This document shows, piece after piece, positions 21,399 to 33,147 of a stretch of 64,000 nucleotides of DNA (within the stretch, counting starts at the first letter, position 1; every line of letters starts with the position of its first letter). The position numbers were made by a program, and so were the translations under genes. The notes under the pieces are model-generated. The model searched no databases, was not told where the DNA came from, and saw only the letters and a program-made list of their open reading frames with translations. The DNA comes from Macrophomina tecta (Eukaryota; Ascomycota; Dothideomycetes; Botryosphaeriales; Botryosphaeriaceae): positions 124,001 to 188,000 of the forward strand of contig JAKSGN010000036.1 of the NCBI GenBank assembly GCA_024180945.1, read 5' to 3'.

Positions 21399-23220
21399 GG
21401 TTGAGGGCGTAGCTTCGGGGAGGTTTGCGGTAGAGCTAGGCTTCACACCATTGCTGCTGCAGAATATATATATATACCGCGCCCTGTAGACGAGCTGGAC
21501 GAAACGTGCTCCTCGGTTGGGATTTCTTGCTCAAAAACCCACTTTACCTTCCTCGTAATGCGTGCTCATGCCTGGTAAAAGAAAAACTACTCATAGTTTA
21601 CTTGGGAAATCGAAGCTTCCAGGTAGCGGATGTACACGGTGGAGTAGTCCTGGAGTACTTCGCACAATGCCTGCCCCCCCCTCGGGCAGTCTGCCTATCC
21701 AGTGGCAGCTTGTTCCCACTGCCGAGGATGGCCCTCGGCCGTCACGAGGGGGGTCGCCAGCGCTGCCGTGCCAACAGACGTGCCAAATGCACGATATCTG
21801 CAGCCCGAGTGCTCAAGAATGGGGTCTATTCTTTCCCAAAACGGATGTTACAGCATACTGCCCAAGCGCCGGAGCGGATGTCTACAATAGTCAGGCATAC
21901 ACAGATCCGTGCCGAGGGCGGCATCGAATACTAGATTCGCCACGACAAGAGGCCACCCTGTCCGACGCCGGGTTGTAAGATGACTGGGCTGGTGATTTAA
22001 AGAAATAACTCACGGGTCGGGGGACGTCATAGGAAGTGATGGCGTAGAAGGTAGTTACTCAGATTGCAGGTCATGGGCGCAGAAAGCAACTCGCGTTCGA
22101 TCCTAGATTCTTCCGCCTACCCAGCGTCATTTCGACGTCCTCTTCGAAGGGCTACCCAGTTGGGAGACATCAAGGTGCCGTTTCTAACGGGTATCCCAAA
22201 AATTGATGCCCGCAAACGGTCCTTCTCCTTGGAGACCTTAGGGGTTACCACTCGTGGAACTTGATAGGTCGACAGGGCCCTCTTTGCCAGCCTCGACCTG
22301 CACTACAGCTGAAACGGAAAATAGCAACGGCGAATGGCGCGCCATCGGAAAAACCCCACATTTCTCAGCCACGGCCTTGGGGGGGCTGTGAGTCGGGTCC
22401 GCCATCATCTTCTCGGGCAAGAGAATCTGGGATTTATCCAAGAGAACCCATTACGAGAGAGGTAAGAGTAGGGAAGACTGGCGGCTGCAATCGTGCACGC
22501 AGGTTGCCGTAATCACGGGAGATGCTGAGGGCGATCAGCCGGAGTTAACGGAGACAGGCTGCTCCGGCCGCCACGAAGGCCGCCAGAGCGAAGATAGGGC
22601 GATCTACCCTCTTCTCAAAAGAGAGAGAGAGAGAGAGAGAAGCGAAGAAAGCGGGCCGGACAGGAGTCTATTTGCACCCAAGTAGAAGATAGTACGGCTC
22701 GTCACTGCGCAGGGCTGAAGGACAAGGACGAGAAGGCACTGCGATGTGTGCGTGTGTCATGCTGCTTCTTAGCGGTATGCTCGAGGCACGACGCCTGGGC
22801 ACGGTGGAGGCCTCGGCGAGGGGAGATGATCTGGGACAGAAGCTGGGGACACGCTCTCCGGGTAGCGCAACAGCGCAGCGCCCACGACTCATCGCGCATG
22901 CAGGAGCGGCCGGGCGAGTGTTCCGAACGCGAAGGGAGCCCTTCTGGAAACACCTGAAACACAGGCAGACGGGAATTCCCGGGCACCGAGGGCGGGCACG
23001 GAGATGAAGGGAGTGGCGTGCCTCTCGTCCTAAGCGAGGCGTCGACGGCCGACTAAAAGGCGATGGGAAGGGCAAACGCCGGTCGACGCGTGCGGCGGCG
23101 GCGGCGGCGGCGCAGCCAGAGAGGATTTCTTTTGACGTGCGGGCAAGGCAGCTCTGCCTTCTCCTCCTGCTGGCCCCCACAGCCAATGCCAATGCTGCTG
23201 CTGCATCCCGGCGCCGCATC
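21399..23220. other. Gene-free stretch
   Basis: Divergent promoter region between the FAD oxidase and the next flavoprotein gene. Contains a TA run (21464-21476) and a GA microsatellite (about 22620-22640). Open frames on both strands are GC-driven or show no family signature. Confidence 0.4.
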
Positions 23221-24978
23221 ATGCTGCGCCTGCTCCGGACACTTGCGCCCTCCGCCTGCCGCCGCCGCCGCCCGCCCTCGCCCGCGCCCGCCCGGCATGC
23301 ATCGGTGCCCGCCCTTGCCTTCGACGAGACGGTCGATGTGCTCGTCGTGGGCGCCGGCGCCGCGGGCCTGCTGGCGGCCCTGCGCTGCCACCACCACGGC
23401 CTGCGTCCGCTGCTCGTCGAGAAAGCCGCCCGGATCGGCGGTGCTGCCGCCTACTCGGGCGGCTGTGTCTGGGTCCCCAACAACCACCTGCAGCGCGCCC
23501 ACGGCATCGCCGACAGCCCGGCCCTCGTCCTGCGCTATCTGGACAACCTGATCGGCGACGTGGGCCCGGCCTCGTCGCCCGCCCGCCGCCGTGCGTTTGT
23601 TGCCAACGCGCCGCGCATGGCCCAGTTCCTCGACGACATCGGCTTCCAATGGCAGCTGGGCCACACCTACCCCGACTACCACACCGACGTGCCCGGCGCT
23701 CTGCCTGCTGGCCGCACCCTGGAGGGCAAGGTCTTTGATCTGAAGCAGCTGCGCGGGCAATGGGCGGCCATCAACCGGCATCCAGGCCCGCCCAATCCTC
23801 CCGTCTATTCGTTCCAAGCCACCCGCCTGGCACGTTGCGCCAGCTCTTTCTCCGACTTTGCCTTTACCGTCAAGCTGATGCTCTGCTGGGCTCGCCACGC
23901 CCTCCTGGGCCGGGATCCGGCCACGCTGGGCATGTCGTTGGTCGGCCAGATGGCGCTGCTGAACCACCAAAACGGCACCGACATCCGCCTCCAGACGCCG
24001 CTGAAGTCGTTGCTCACCGGCCCGGACGGAGCTGTGCACGGCGCGCTGGTGTCGAGCAATGGCCGAGAAGTGCGCATTCGCTCCAAGCACGGCGTGCTGC
24101 TTTCTGCTGGCGGCTTCGCCAAGAACAAAGCCATGCGCGAGCAATTCCAGCCAAAGCCTCTCGACCCCGAATGGTCCTCAGCCCCGCAAAGTGACACCGG
24201 AGATGCCGTGCAGGCCGGAATCAAGCTCGGAGCGGCAACCGCGTTGATGAGCGAGGCCTGGTGGGGGCCTACGGTGATGATCCCCGGCTACGGTCCTTAC
24301 TTCACCACCTGGGACCGCGCCCTTCCGCACTCGGTCTGCGTCGACTACAGCGGCCAGCGCTTCATGAACGAAGCTCAGTCCTACGTCGATGCGGGCCGCA
24401 TCCAGTTCCAGCGCAACGCCGTCACAAAGGCCATTCCGGCGTGGATGATTGTGGACTCCAACTACCAGCGCCGGTACAGCTTGGCCATGCTTCCCCCCTT
24501 CTTCGAGCCCCGGAAAGCCGTCCAATCGGGCATGTTCGTCAAGGCAGGCACCATTGAGGAGCTGGCCGAGCGGACAGGAATCGATGAAGCTGGCCTGAAG
24601 AAGACGTTGCAACGATTCAACTCCATGGCCGAGGCCGGCCACGACGACGATTTCGGCCGTGGAAACTCGACTTTCGACAATTACTTTGGCGATCCCAAGC
24701 ACAAGCCGAACCCCAACCTGGGCTCCGTCGAGCGCGCTCCCTTCTATGCCGTCAAGCTGTATCCGGGAGACCTTGGCACCAAAGGCGGCCTGTTGACGGA
24801 CGAATTCGGACGGGTGGTTGATCAGCAGGGCCGGCCCATCCGGGGCCTGTATGCGAGCGGCAACACTACCGCTTCGGTCATGGGCCATCGTTACCCTGGT
24901 GCTGGCGCGACCTTGGGCCCTGCAATGACCTTTTCTTACATCGGCGTCGACCATATGGCATCTGCGCGGAAGGCATGA
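23221..24978 (+). CDS. Fumarate reductase/3-ketosteroid-dehydrogenase-like flavoprotein
   Basis: FAD-dependent oxidoreductase of the FAD_binding_2 family; fungal members resemble 3-oxosteroid 1-dehydrogenase, but the substrate is unproven. Single exon, 585 residues from the ATG at 23221. The frame is open further up only through non-ATG codons. The Arg/Pro-rich start (MLRLLRTLAPSACRRRRP) could be a mitochondrial presequence. The dinucleotide-binding motif DVLVVGAGAAGLLAAL falls at about residues 38-53, followed by GGAAAYSGGCVWVPNNHL. The C-terminal FAD contact LYASGNTTASVMGHRYPGAG and ATLGPAMTFSYIG are intact. The segment LPHSVCVDYSGQRFMNE is the usual substrate-domain signature. No break seen. 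Confidence 0.85.
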   Translation: MLRLLRTLAPSACRRRRPPSPAPARHASVPALAFDETVDVLVVGAGAAGLLAALRCHHHGLRPLLVEKAARIGGAAAYSGGCVWVPNNHLQRAHGIADSPALVLRYLDNLIGDVGPASSPARRRAFVANAPRMAQFLDDIGFQWQLGHTYPDYHTDVPGALPAGRTLEGKVFDLKQLRGQWAAINRHPGPPNPPVYSFQATRLARCASSFSDFAFTVKLMLCWARHALLGRDPATLGMSLVGQMALLNHQNGTDIRLQTPLKSLLTGPDGAVHGALVSSNGREVRIRSKHGVLLSAGGFAKNKAMREQFQPKPLDPEWSSAPQSDTGDAVQAGIKLGAATALMSEAWWGPTVMIPGYGPYFTTWDRALPHSVCVDYSGQRFMNEAQSYVDAGRIQFQRNAVTKAIPAWMIVDSNYQRRYSLAMLPPFFEPRKAVQSGMFVKAGTIEELAERTGIDEAGLKKTLQRFNSMAEAGHDDDFGRGNSTFDNYFGDPKHKPNPNLGSVERAPFYAVKLYPGDLGTKGGLLTDEFGRVVDQQGRPIRGLYASGNTTASVMGHRYPGAGATLGPAMTFSYIGVDHMASARKA

Positions 24979-26006
24979 TGTTGTTTACTTTGCATGCTGT
25001 ATATCAGCCGAATTGGCTCCCCCTTCTCTTTTTCAATAATCCTGCATTTCTTATGTCTTAAGACCTCTTAACGCACTCATTTTAATCGAGCCACAGATCA
25101 ATCGAAATGTACCATAGTTAGTAGAGATAATCACTGCGTTGCGCAGGGAGCATCAATCCCACCGCCGCATATTCCGCGTCCATCCTCACCTTTGTCGTAT
25201 TGCAGTGCTGTACGGGATATCCAATCCGGCACAGTAACCAGGAGAACGATAATGGGGCACTGACCTGATTGCCTGGGGGTTTAATTAGACGCCGCGCATT
25301 TCAGCGCCGGAATTGACGCACATGAGGCGAATATGGTAAGTTAATTACCCCACAGTCTCCCGGCATCGCCAACACAGCTAACACTTACCGACCTATCCGA
25401 CCCTTCCCCGGATTCCACTACCGCCCCCGCTGAGCAACGTTCTTAGAAGGCCACGTCATGCCATGGCCGAGCAGAGTAACCTGTTTCAGACGAACTTGGC
25501 GGGAGATAAGCTTTGCGGCTCTGACTCGCGCGACTATTCTTTATTGGCCTCTCCCCGCGTTGCACCTGGCCGTCGAGCGGCCTGAGTTACTGAACACGAG
25601 GAAAGTGATAAGGCATCTATTACACAGGCATGCGGCAGCATAGCAAAATTTCTCCACTCGTCTGTGGCGGGCATGTGGCTGCTCTACTTCATTGACTTCA
25701 CTAATGGCTGTCTAGTATGCACAACCAAGAAGCTCCTACAGCTAGGCTATGGTCGTCGTGGGCTGTCCATCGCTTAGCGCCCACTATTGTGTTTAGGGAC
25801 ACCGAGGGCCTCCCATGGTGGCTTAGTATGGTGGGTCGGAAATCCCGACCCGTTCTTCCCCCATATCATCCCGGTTTTGCCAAAGAGCCAACAGTTGCCT
25901 CGGAGAGTTGATGTTCTCCTTCGCGAGGTAAGAAGCCACATAAGAACAAGCTTAGCTGGAGCCCTATTTCCGCTTCCCCTCATCTTTGTTGCCGCACTCC
26001 AGCACC
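24979..26006. other. Gene-free stretch
   Basis: No gene recognised; the short frames at 25458-26068 show no family signature. It contains the promoter of the MFS gene at 26007. Confidence 0.4.
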
Positions 26007-27613
26007 ATGCCAATGACACTTTACGCCCACGAAGGGCCGAGTCCCATAGTATGTCACCGTTTACCTGAAGCTGGCAGCGACCCGCTGACCTTGTACAGAC
26101 TTGGCCGCTTTCATGGCGAATAATCATCCTCATCAACGTTAGCTTCTATAACATGATGGGGAATGTGTTCGCCGCGGGAATCTCACCATTGATCGGCCCG
26201 GTCGTTCAAGACCTTCACTGCACCGAAACAGAGGCATCTCGCCTCCCTGGATATGCTCTTCTTATGCTGGGAGTTGCGGTTCGTTCACAATAGCCATAAC
26301 ACCTGGAATTGCTGGCTGATATCGCGACCATCAAGAACCTCTACGCCCTGCCGGCAACCGAGTACATTGGCAAGCGCAACACCATCAACTTCTCCATGCT
26401 CATCTTCCTCGCCTGCAACATCTGGGCCGCCAAAGCACAGTCATACGAATCCCTCGTCGGCTCCCGCTTCGTCGGCGGTTTCTTCGGCGGCGTGGTCGAA
26501 GCCCTCGGGCCGTCCATCGTCGCCGAATGCTTCCCAGGGCAGCAACTCGGGCGGGCTATGGTCATCTACGTGGGCTTCCTGGCCGGCGGCTCGGCCCTGG
26601 GGCCCATCGCTGCCGGCGCCATCGCGACGCACCTGAGCAGCTGGCGCTGGTTCTTCAACATCAGCGCCGTCGTCATCGGCCTCAACCTCGTCACCTCGCT
26701 CCTCATGCTCCCCGAAACGACCTACACCCTGCCCGGCCGCCCAGCCTCGCCACCAGCCGCCGACGTCGAGCTTCGCGCCGTCGGCGTCAAGACGCCCTCG
26801 AGCGGCGACTCACGCGCCCCGTCCCCCACGCCCGACGGCGGGCCCTTCAGCACCCCGCCGCCGCCCCGCGCCCGCACCTGGAGGACGCGCAGCCTCTTCG
26901 TCGTCATCGACAACGGGCGCGCGCGCCGCTCGACGCCGGCCATCGTGCGCGAGCAGCTCTACCTGCTCGCGGCGCCGCCCGTCCTGCTGACAACGCTGCT
27001 CTTCGGGCTGACGATCGGCTGGACGGTGCTGTGCTCGGTCGTGCTGGCGGCCGTGTACTCGGCGCCGCCGCACCTGTTCGACGCCCAGGCCGTCGGCTTC
27101 TTCAACTGGGGCCCGCTGGTCGGCCTGATGGTCGGCATACCGGTCGGCGGCGCGCTGGCGGACGTCCTGTCGACGCAGGCGCGGAAGCGGAGGGGCCCCT
27201 CGGCCGCGCACGACCCGAGGGACAGGCTGCCCGCACTGCTGGTCGGGTCCTTGGTCTCGCCGGCCGGGTGGCTGCTGATGGGGTTTGCGCTGAGGGATGG
27301 ATTGCAGTGGGGCGTCGTGTCGGTCGGCTGGGGCATGTCGGCGTTTGGGTTGACGGCGAGCGCGAACGTGCTGCTGACGTACTGCGTGGACTGCTTCCCG
27401 GAGCGCGCGGGCCATATTGGCGTGCTGGTGAACTTTATGAAGAACGTCATTGCGTTCGGCGTGAGTTATGGCAGTCTGAGCTGGTACACGGCCAGCGGGC
27501 CGGTGGGCCAGTTCGGGGCAATGGCAGGCGCGATCTGGGCGGTTTATCTGTTCGTGCCGGTGGTATATTTCTGGAGTGATGAGTTGAGGGCTTTCTCGAG
27601 GAAGCTGTACTGA
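26007..27613 (+). CDS. MFS transporter, DHA1/HOL1-like
   Basis: Three exons (26007-26048, 26099-26278, 26336-27613), introns of 50 bp (GTATGT..TACAG, GCTGACC branch) and 57 bp (GTTCGT..TCAAG), 499 residues. The start MPMTLYAHEGPSPITWPLSW joins the usual fungal pre-TM1 segment (HEGP...WP-W), and the second junction gives MLGVANLYALPATEYIGKRN, matching fungal HOL1-type transporters. SRFVGGFFGGVVEALGPSIV and GSALGPIAAGAIATHLSSWRW give TM4-TM5. A Pro/Ser-rich cytosolic loop of about 80 residues separates the two halves. LTASANVLLTYCVDCFPERA and NFMKNVIAFGVSYG are typical for TM10-11. The yeast relative Hol1 moves polyamines and cations; transfer of that substrate to this protein is speculation. 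Confidence 0.88.
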
Positions 27614-28202
27614 AATTGTAAGATGACTCCATGCCGGCGGACAGTAGTTCTTCTGAAAAGAAAAAAAAAAAAAAGGCATATCTTTCGTTCCTCTACTCGT
27701 TGAGGTGTAGAACACCATGAATTAAAGATTCAATACACAATGGATGCCAATCACACACAATTACGAGGTAGGTACTTGGGCTTAGAGGATCTTACATACC
27801 ACCTCGCACGGCCAGGTGAGGCTCTGCATGCGCCCTTTTGGCACAACCATAAAGGTTGTGCATGAGACGGGAATAATGGCAGCCAAGACCCGTTCCAAAT
27901 ACAGTATATATATATGGGTAGCTGCAGCAGCCAACCGGATGCAAATACTCCCTCGATGCAAGGATATTAGCGTCTTGACGACGACCGTGGCTCCACACAA
28001 CCCATTCCATCGTTGAGTGAACATGCACATGGTACGCGCTACCTCAATCTCTGCCAGGGACTCTGAGTGGACAAGTCGTCAGACAAACAAACCCACTAAA
28101 TTGGAATGCTCCACGGCATTTTCATTCGTGGAATTAATCAGAATTACTGACAATCGCATAGATATATAAGACATCACCGCCTCGCCCGTCGCCGACGACA
28201 CC
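27614..28202. other. Gene-free stretch between convergent genes
   Basis: 3' ends of the MFS and GH106-like genes face each other. It holds an A-run at 27660-27675 and a TA run at 27905-27914. No gene seen. Confidence 0.4.
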
Positions 28203-31200
28203 TCACACCACGTCCACAATCCCGACCCACTCCACGACTACCGGCCCCAACAGCCCATACTCTTGGTAGTCATTGACCTCGTAGTACGCGCTGTTCTGCT
28301 CGTTGGCCGTCACGCCAACGCTCCACGTCGAATTGCCGTCCGCCTTGATGCGGTTAAACAGCGTCGTCGTTACCTCGACCACCAGCTCGTTCTCCCCGTC
28401 CCTCACGAACCCGGACACATCCGCCACCGCGTGCGTGATATCGATCGGCGGCAGCAGCTCCCCGTTGACCCATGCGCGGATTGTGTTGGTCACGGGGCCG
28501 AAGCTCAACAGGGCGCCCAGAGGCGCGCTGTCGTTGGCAGAGGACGGGTAGGAGAAGGTGGTGGTGTAGCGGCCGATGCCGCTGACGCCAGCGAGCTCGG
28601 CGTCAAGGTCCTTCCAGGCGGCGAGCGCTGTCGACGTGTAGTTGTGGTAGGTGATGGCCGTGTCCATGCTAAAGGGGTCCGACGTGCGGTGCCAGTCCTG
28701 GATGACGATGTCCCAAGTCGTAAGGTTGGTGGCGGCCGGCGGGGAGGCGGACAGGTCCCGCGTGGAGCCGTCGGAGAGGGTGAAGGAGGCGGCACCGGTG
28801 AGGTAGGCGGAGAGCGAGGGGGTGCCATTGGTGGAGGATGAGGAGGTCAGGCCCGCGACTGCGCCGGAGGAGGAGGTGACGTGCATCGAGGGAGTGGCGG
28901 GGCAGTCCGAGGATGTCGAGTTCGCCGGGACGAAGCCGAGGATAGTGGTTTGGTTTGAGGCAAGCGTAATTGGGATGGTTATGCCGGTCGCAGTAGTTGT
29001 GTACTGCAGTACGGGCGTAACGGATCCGGTCCAGGCATTGAAGACGTACGGGGTTCCAGTTGTGGCGAAGGTCACATCGACCGTCTGGGTGGAAAGGTCG
29101 TCGTTGTAGATGTAGGCATATTCGATACCGTCGGCGCGACGCCAGAAGGGGTACCATGACGTCGCGTCGGAGAACGAGACCTTTGGAACAATGCCGGCGC
29201 TGGACAGTGCAACAGGAAGATCCGCCGAAGATGCGACAGTGTGGACATTCTTGAGTCCGCCATCGACTATCGCGCTGATCGTGGAGCTTACATCCTCTGC
29301 TGCCCCGGATTCCTGGCCGATGCTGGTGAAGCTGGTTGCGCCAACAAAAAAGATGGGAAGGCCGGCAGTGGCAAACTCTTGCACCTTTGCTGCTGCACCA
29401 GGGGTAAGTGCGGTCTGGTTTGAGAAGATCAGAGCCTTGTAAGAGGGGCCGCTTGGCGCAAGCACTCCATCCTCGACAACAGCTTCCGGGGTCTGCAGGT
29501 TTCCAGACGAAAGATATTCGTAAGTATAACCCAGCGTCTCCAAATTATCATCCATGTACTGCTGCTCAACGGTCCAGGGGGCATTGTACTGGTAGAATGC
29601 CAGGTCGACACTCGGTGTTCCGGTCTGAGAGACGAACTGGTTCCGAGCGATGTACTTGATAGAATCGTTCATATGGACCCAGCTTGGTTGATGGTGGTTC
29701 CACATCTCGCTAAAGCGGTACGTGAAGGTCGTGTAGGACGGCCAGGTCGTGTTGGCGTATGGACCAGAGTACGCGAACCCATGAAGGACGTTCATGGAGA
29801 TACCAGTGGAGAGGCCGCGTCTGACAGACCACAGGAGATCATTGAGGGTCTGTTGATACGGGGCACCCCTCAAAGCACCGCATTCTGAAGAGATCACCGA
29901 GATGCCAGCCAAGTGTGCCGGTCCCGAGAACTGGCGGTATGTGTCGATAATGTTGCTGAATCCCAGGGACTCTCCTTCCGGAGCATCGAGGATAGCAATA
30001 TCATCGAGCTTGAGTACAATTAGTAAGAAGAGTAGATCATTTGCGAAAGAAGGCATACCATATTGAGCGGCAGATTATACGCCGGCTGGGCCGAGTACTC
30101 TACTCCTACCCCATGAGACCAGTCCACAAAGGCAGAGAGATAGTCCTGGTATCCCTCATTCAGCGTGGTCCGGTAATCTTCGTTGCACTTCTCGGCAAAA
30201 GTGGCATTTTCTGAAGTGAAGCCCTCCCCGTACGGGACGACGGCACCGTTCCAATAATTTGCCGGAGTAATCAGGTACGGCAAGCAGACGGTGATGTCGT
30301 AGCCCCTCGAACTGTTGAGCCTGCTCGGCAAATCCGGCGTCCACCACAGAGACGAAACCATCTCCATGCTGTCCTCCCATCCTAATCGCCTGTCAGCCCG
30401 GATATGCCGATGCGGGGGTTGGCGGGCGCAAAACTCACCGTACTTGCCTACCGAAGCCAGGAGCTCCCTTGTTTCCGCGTCACCGATGACGTGCTCGTCA
30501 AAAAAGTCCGTCAGCTTCTTCGATCCTTTTGTGTCCACTCGTGTCAGTGCTCCCCTAATACCAACTGCTCGCGGATTTCCCCTTTGACTCACCATTGGCG
30601 CTGAAGTGATCCACTGTCCAAGACCCGTTACCGATGTAGTCGGTCGCATTCAACCCGCCAGAGCAAGACTTCTGGTTCGTGTACCGCTCATACCACGCGA
30701 TGATGCGCCACGTCGAGTTCCCGGTCGGCGCCGTCCAATTCAGCGACCTATCCTCGCCAACCTCCGCCGTCAAGTCGACAACCTCTCCAAAGATGACTAT
30801 CGGCAGCGTCGACGAGAACCCACCAGCACCTGCTACTTCCTCCGAAGCTGGTAAGTCCCGGAAGCGTCGTCAGCAAGAAGACCTGCAATGAAGAAGAGGA
30901 CGAAAGAAAGGGACAAAAGGGCAAAAGAGGAGAACGGGGGAGAGAAAGTCAACATACCGCCCACAACCTGCACTGCCTGCACCGCGAGCAGCCTCTGCGC
31001 GCCAAACTCCTCCGGACTGTGCATGAAGCTCGCAAACGGATTGCTCGGCTGCTCGCTCTCTGGCAAGATCCCTTCCCAAGTCGCTCCCGCCTCGACAGTC
31101 ACATTCGCATATGCCAGCTCGACCGCCAGTCCCTCCGTCTCCGGCTCGCTCGGGACGCCCTGTCCCTGGTTGGCGCCCTGGGCGAAGTCCATGACGAGTC

Positions 31201-31716
31201 CATTGTCGCTGCTGGACTGCAGGGCGGCGTGGAAGATTTCCTTGAAGGCGGGCGTGCCGAAGCCGTAGAGGGTCCAGTCGGTGGGCGGGGCAACGCCCTG
31301 CTCGGCTTCAGGGAGGCCGTATTGATAGTAGCCGAGGAGCTCAATGCCGCCGGCACCGATGGAGGCGATGGCGGCGATGTCGGATTGAACGGTGGCGGGG
31401 GGGACGGAGGCGTCGGGGAGCCTGTTGGTCCGGAGGTGGTGTGTCAGCGATTGTATTATCTTTTTGGAAAGCGAAAGATTGGAGAGGATGGTTGGCAGTA
31501 TGAACGAGAATGGCTGAAAGCTTGAAAGCAGGGAGATGTTCGTGACGGTAGCTCGAAGCCTAAAGAACTCAAGGCCTGCGCAAGGGAAAGTTGCACATAC
31601 CAGTACCGGAACTTGGGCCTATACTCGACCTCCGGCTCCGCGAAGCTGGCAGCAGCCGGGGCGGCGAGCGGCAGGAGCGCGGCGGCTGCAACCGCGAAAG
31701 AAGACCCGCGCGTCAT
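28203..31716 (-). CDS. Secreted GH106-like glycoside hydrolase (probable alpha-L-rhamnosidase)
   Basis: Large secreted enzyme of 1016 residues from six exons: 31716-31601, 31421-30958, 30847-30593, 30525-30439, 30381-30059 and 30008-28203. Introns are 179, 110, 67, 57 and 50 bp, all in phase. Signal peptide MTRGSSFAVAAAALLPLAAP. The second exon opens with LPDASVPPATVQSDIAAI and GAGGIELLGYYQYG, the barrel start I associate with fungal glyco_hydro_106 proteins. Middle landmarks are EVGEDRSLNWTAPTGNSTW, DSMEMVSSLWWTPDLP and GISVISSECGALRGAPY. The end is a beta-sandwich (TIRAWVNGELLPPIDITHA, YQEYGLLGPVVVEW) of the galactose-binding type. A TATAAG on the minus strand lies about 85 bp before the ATG. 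Rhamnose specificity is a family inference; no catalytic residue was verified. Confidence 0.8.
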
Positions 31717-33147
31717 CGCTTGTCAACTGTTGGGCGTCGTAGATAAGCAGCGCGGCGAGCGGCTCGCAGGGAAATACACCACCATCGCATCCCAGCCCTT
31801 ATATGAGCATCAGCAAAGACACGACGCCCTACAGTACCTGATCGACCACACAACTCGGTGCATCGCCAGCCGAGCCGGAGCTCGGGGTGTGGCGCTCGAC
31901 AAGCCATGGCCGCTATCCTTGACCTCCTTGAGCGCAGGGCTGGGTGGGGAGACCTGGAGGCCTGAGGACGAATAGCCGCATGGGGAAGTATGAGCGAGCT
32001 CGGGCAGGGTTGGGGAGACCATGCACCCCAGGTTTTCCATTGACCTCATTTGCCGAATATGCCGGGTGGTATTGGACGATGCGGGGAACGCACTAAAGAT
32101 GTGGGGGGAACTGGGGGCTGTCAGCCGTCCAGCCTCAATCTTGCCGGCTTCAATCGGACGCGCTAGCCAATCCAGACGACCTGTGAGGGGGGGACAATGA
32201 TGCCCCGAAAGGCGACTCGTGACATTGCATTAGTTGGTGGTCCCGAATTGTGTGATGGAGAGGTGAAGGTGCCGCATCCTGCTTGCACAGTGCCCAGAAA
32301 ATGCGGACCGCCGCGGCGACTCCCGCATCAACCCAGCATCCTGAATGGCCGATGTACCGAAGAGATGACTGTTGCCAAGCTGGCGATGAAAAAAGGAAGC
32401 TGGTCGCCAAGGACGGATGCGTAAATCAGCGTTCACGTCTCGGAAATTCCGAGGCGGAGGTGCGGGCAAGCAAAAATCAGCAGGGATCAGAACAACATCG
32501 TATTCGTTATGGAGCTGCCGCTTCTGACCGGTGTAAAAGGGAATTCTGCTACGGGTGCAGATATAAGTAGTGCAAGCGGCCCATCGATATGGATGAAGCG
32601 AGAGTCAGCACCTATGCGGAATCCAACAACGGCGAAAAATTGAACTCGGAGCAGCATCCATGACTTCGAAGAACCTCGGCTCCAGAACTCCATGAGGATG
32701 GGTTTTATACCGCCGAAGGTGGGAATCGCCGGCTCCTCTGACTGGATGGAACTAGCGTGCTCACCGCCAAAATTCGGGCTATTTTTCTAAAGGGCAACTT
32801 CCGCCCGATGAATTACGGTGTGGAATGGAGTAAAACAATCCATCTCCGAGCCCGTCCTCACCCAACACAAAAGGGCCGATCATGGGCCAATAGAGCCTTT
32901 GTCCAAAGCTTTGACAGAACAGAGAAAGAGCAAGTAGCCTGTACACCGTACCCAAGTCTATGATATCTATGGGATCCCAGAACACCTCCGCGTGGAGAAT
33001 AATAAGCCCCAGCTCATGCTGAAATGCAACGTCAAAATATGCAATGAAAGAATGCAAGAAGAATAGCCTGGCGAAACGTTTGTATGGACACGCCAACGGG
33101 CACTTGAAGCAGAAGCAAGACCTACCTTGTCAGTCACAAGAACCTAC
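31717..33147. other. Gene-free stretch
   Basis: Promoter of the GH106-like gene (TATA-like ttatat near 31799-31804) and 3' flank of the Atos-type gene. No further gene recognised; the frames at 32150-32570 are without family signature. Confidence 0.4.

Noticed and set aside
23053..24144. 363-codon minus-strand frame opposite the flavoprotein
   Set aside because: Shadow of the FAD gene on the plus strand, low-complexity composition.
26527..27579. 350-codon frame overlapping the MFS gene
   Set aside because: Out-of-frame translation of the transporter exon, Arg/Ala-rich.
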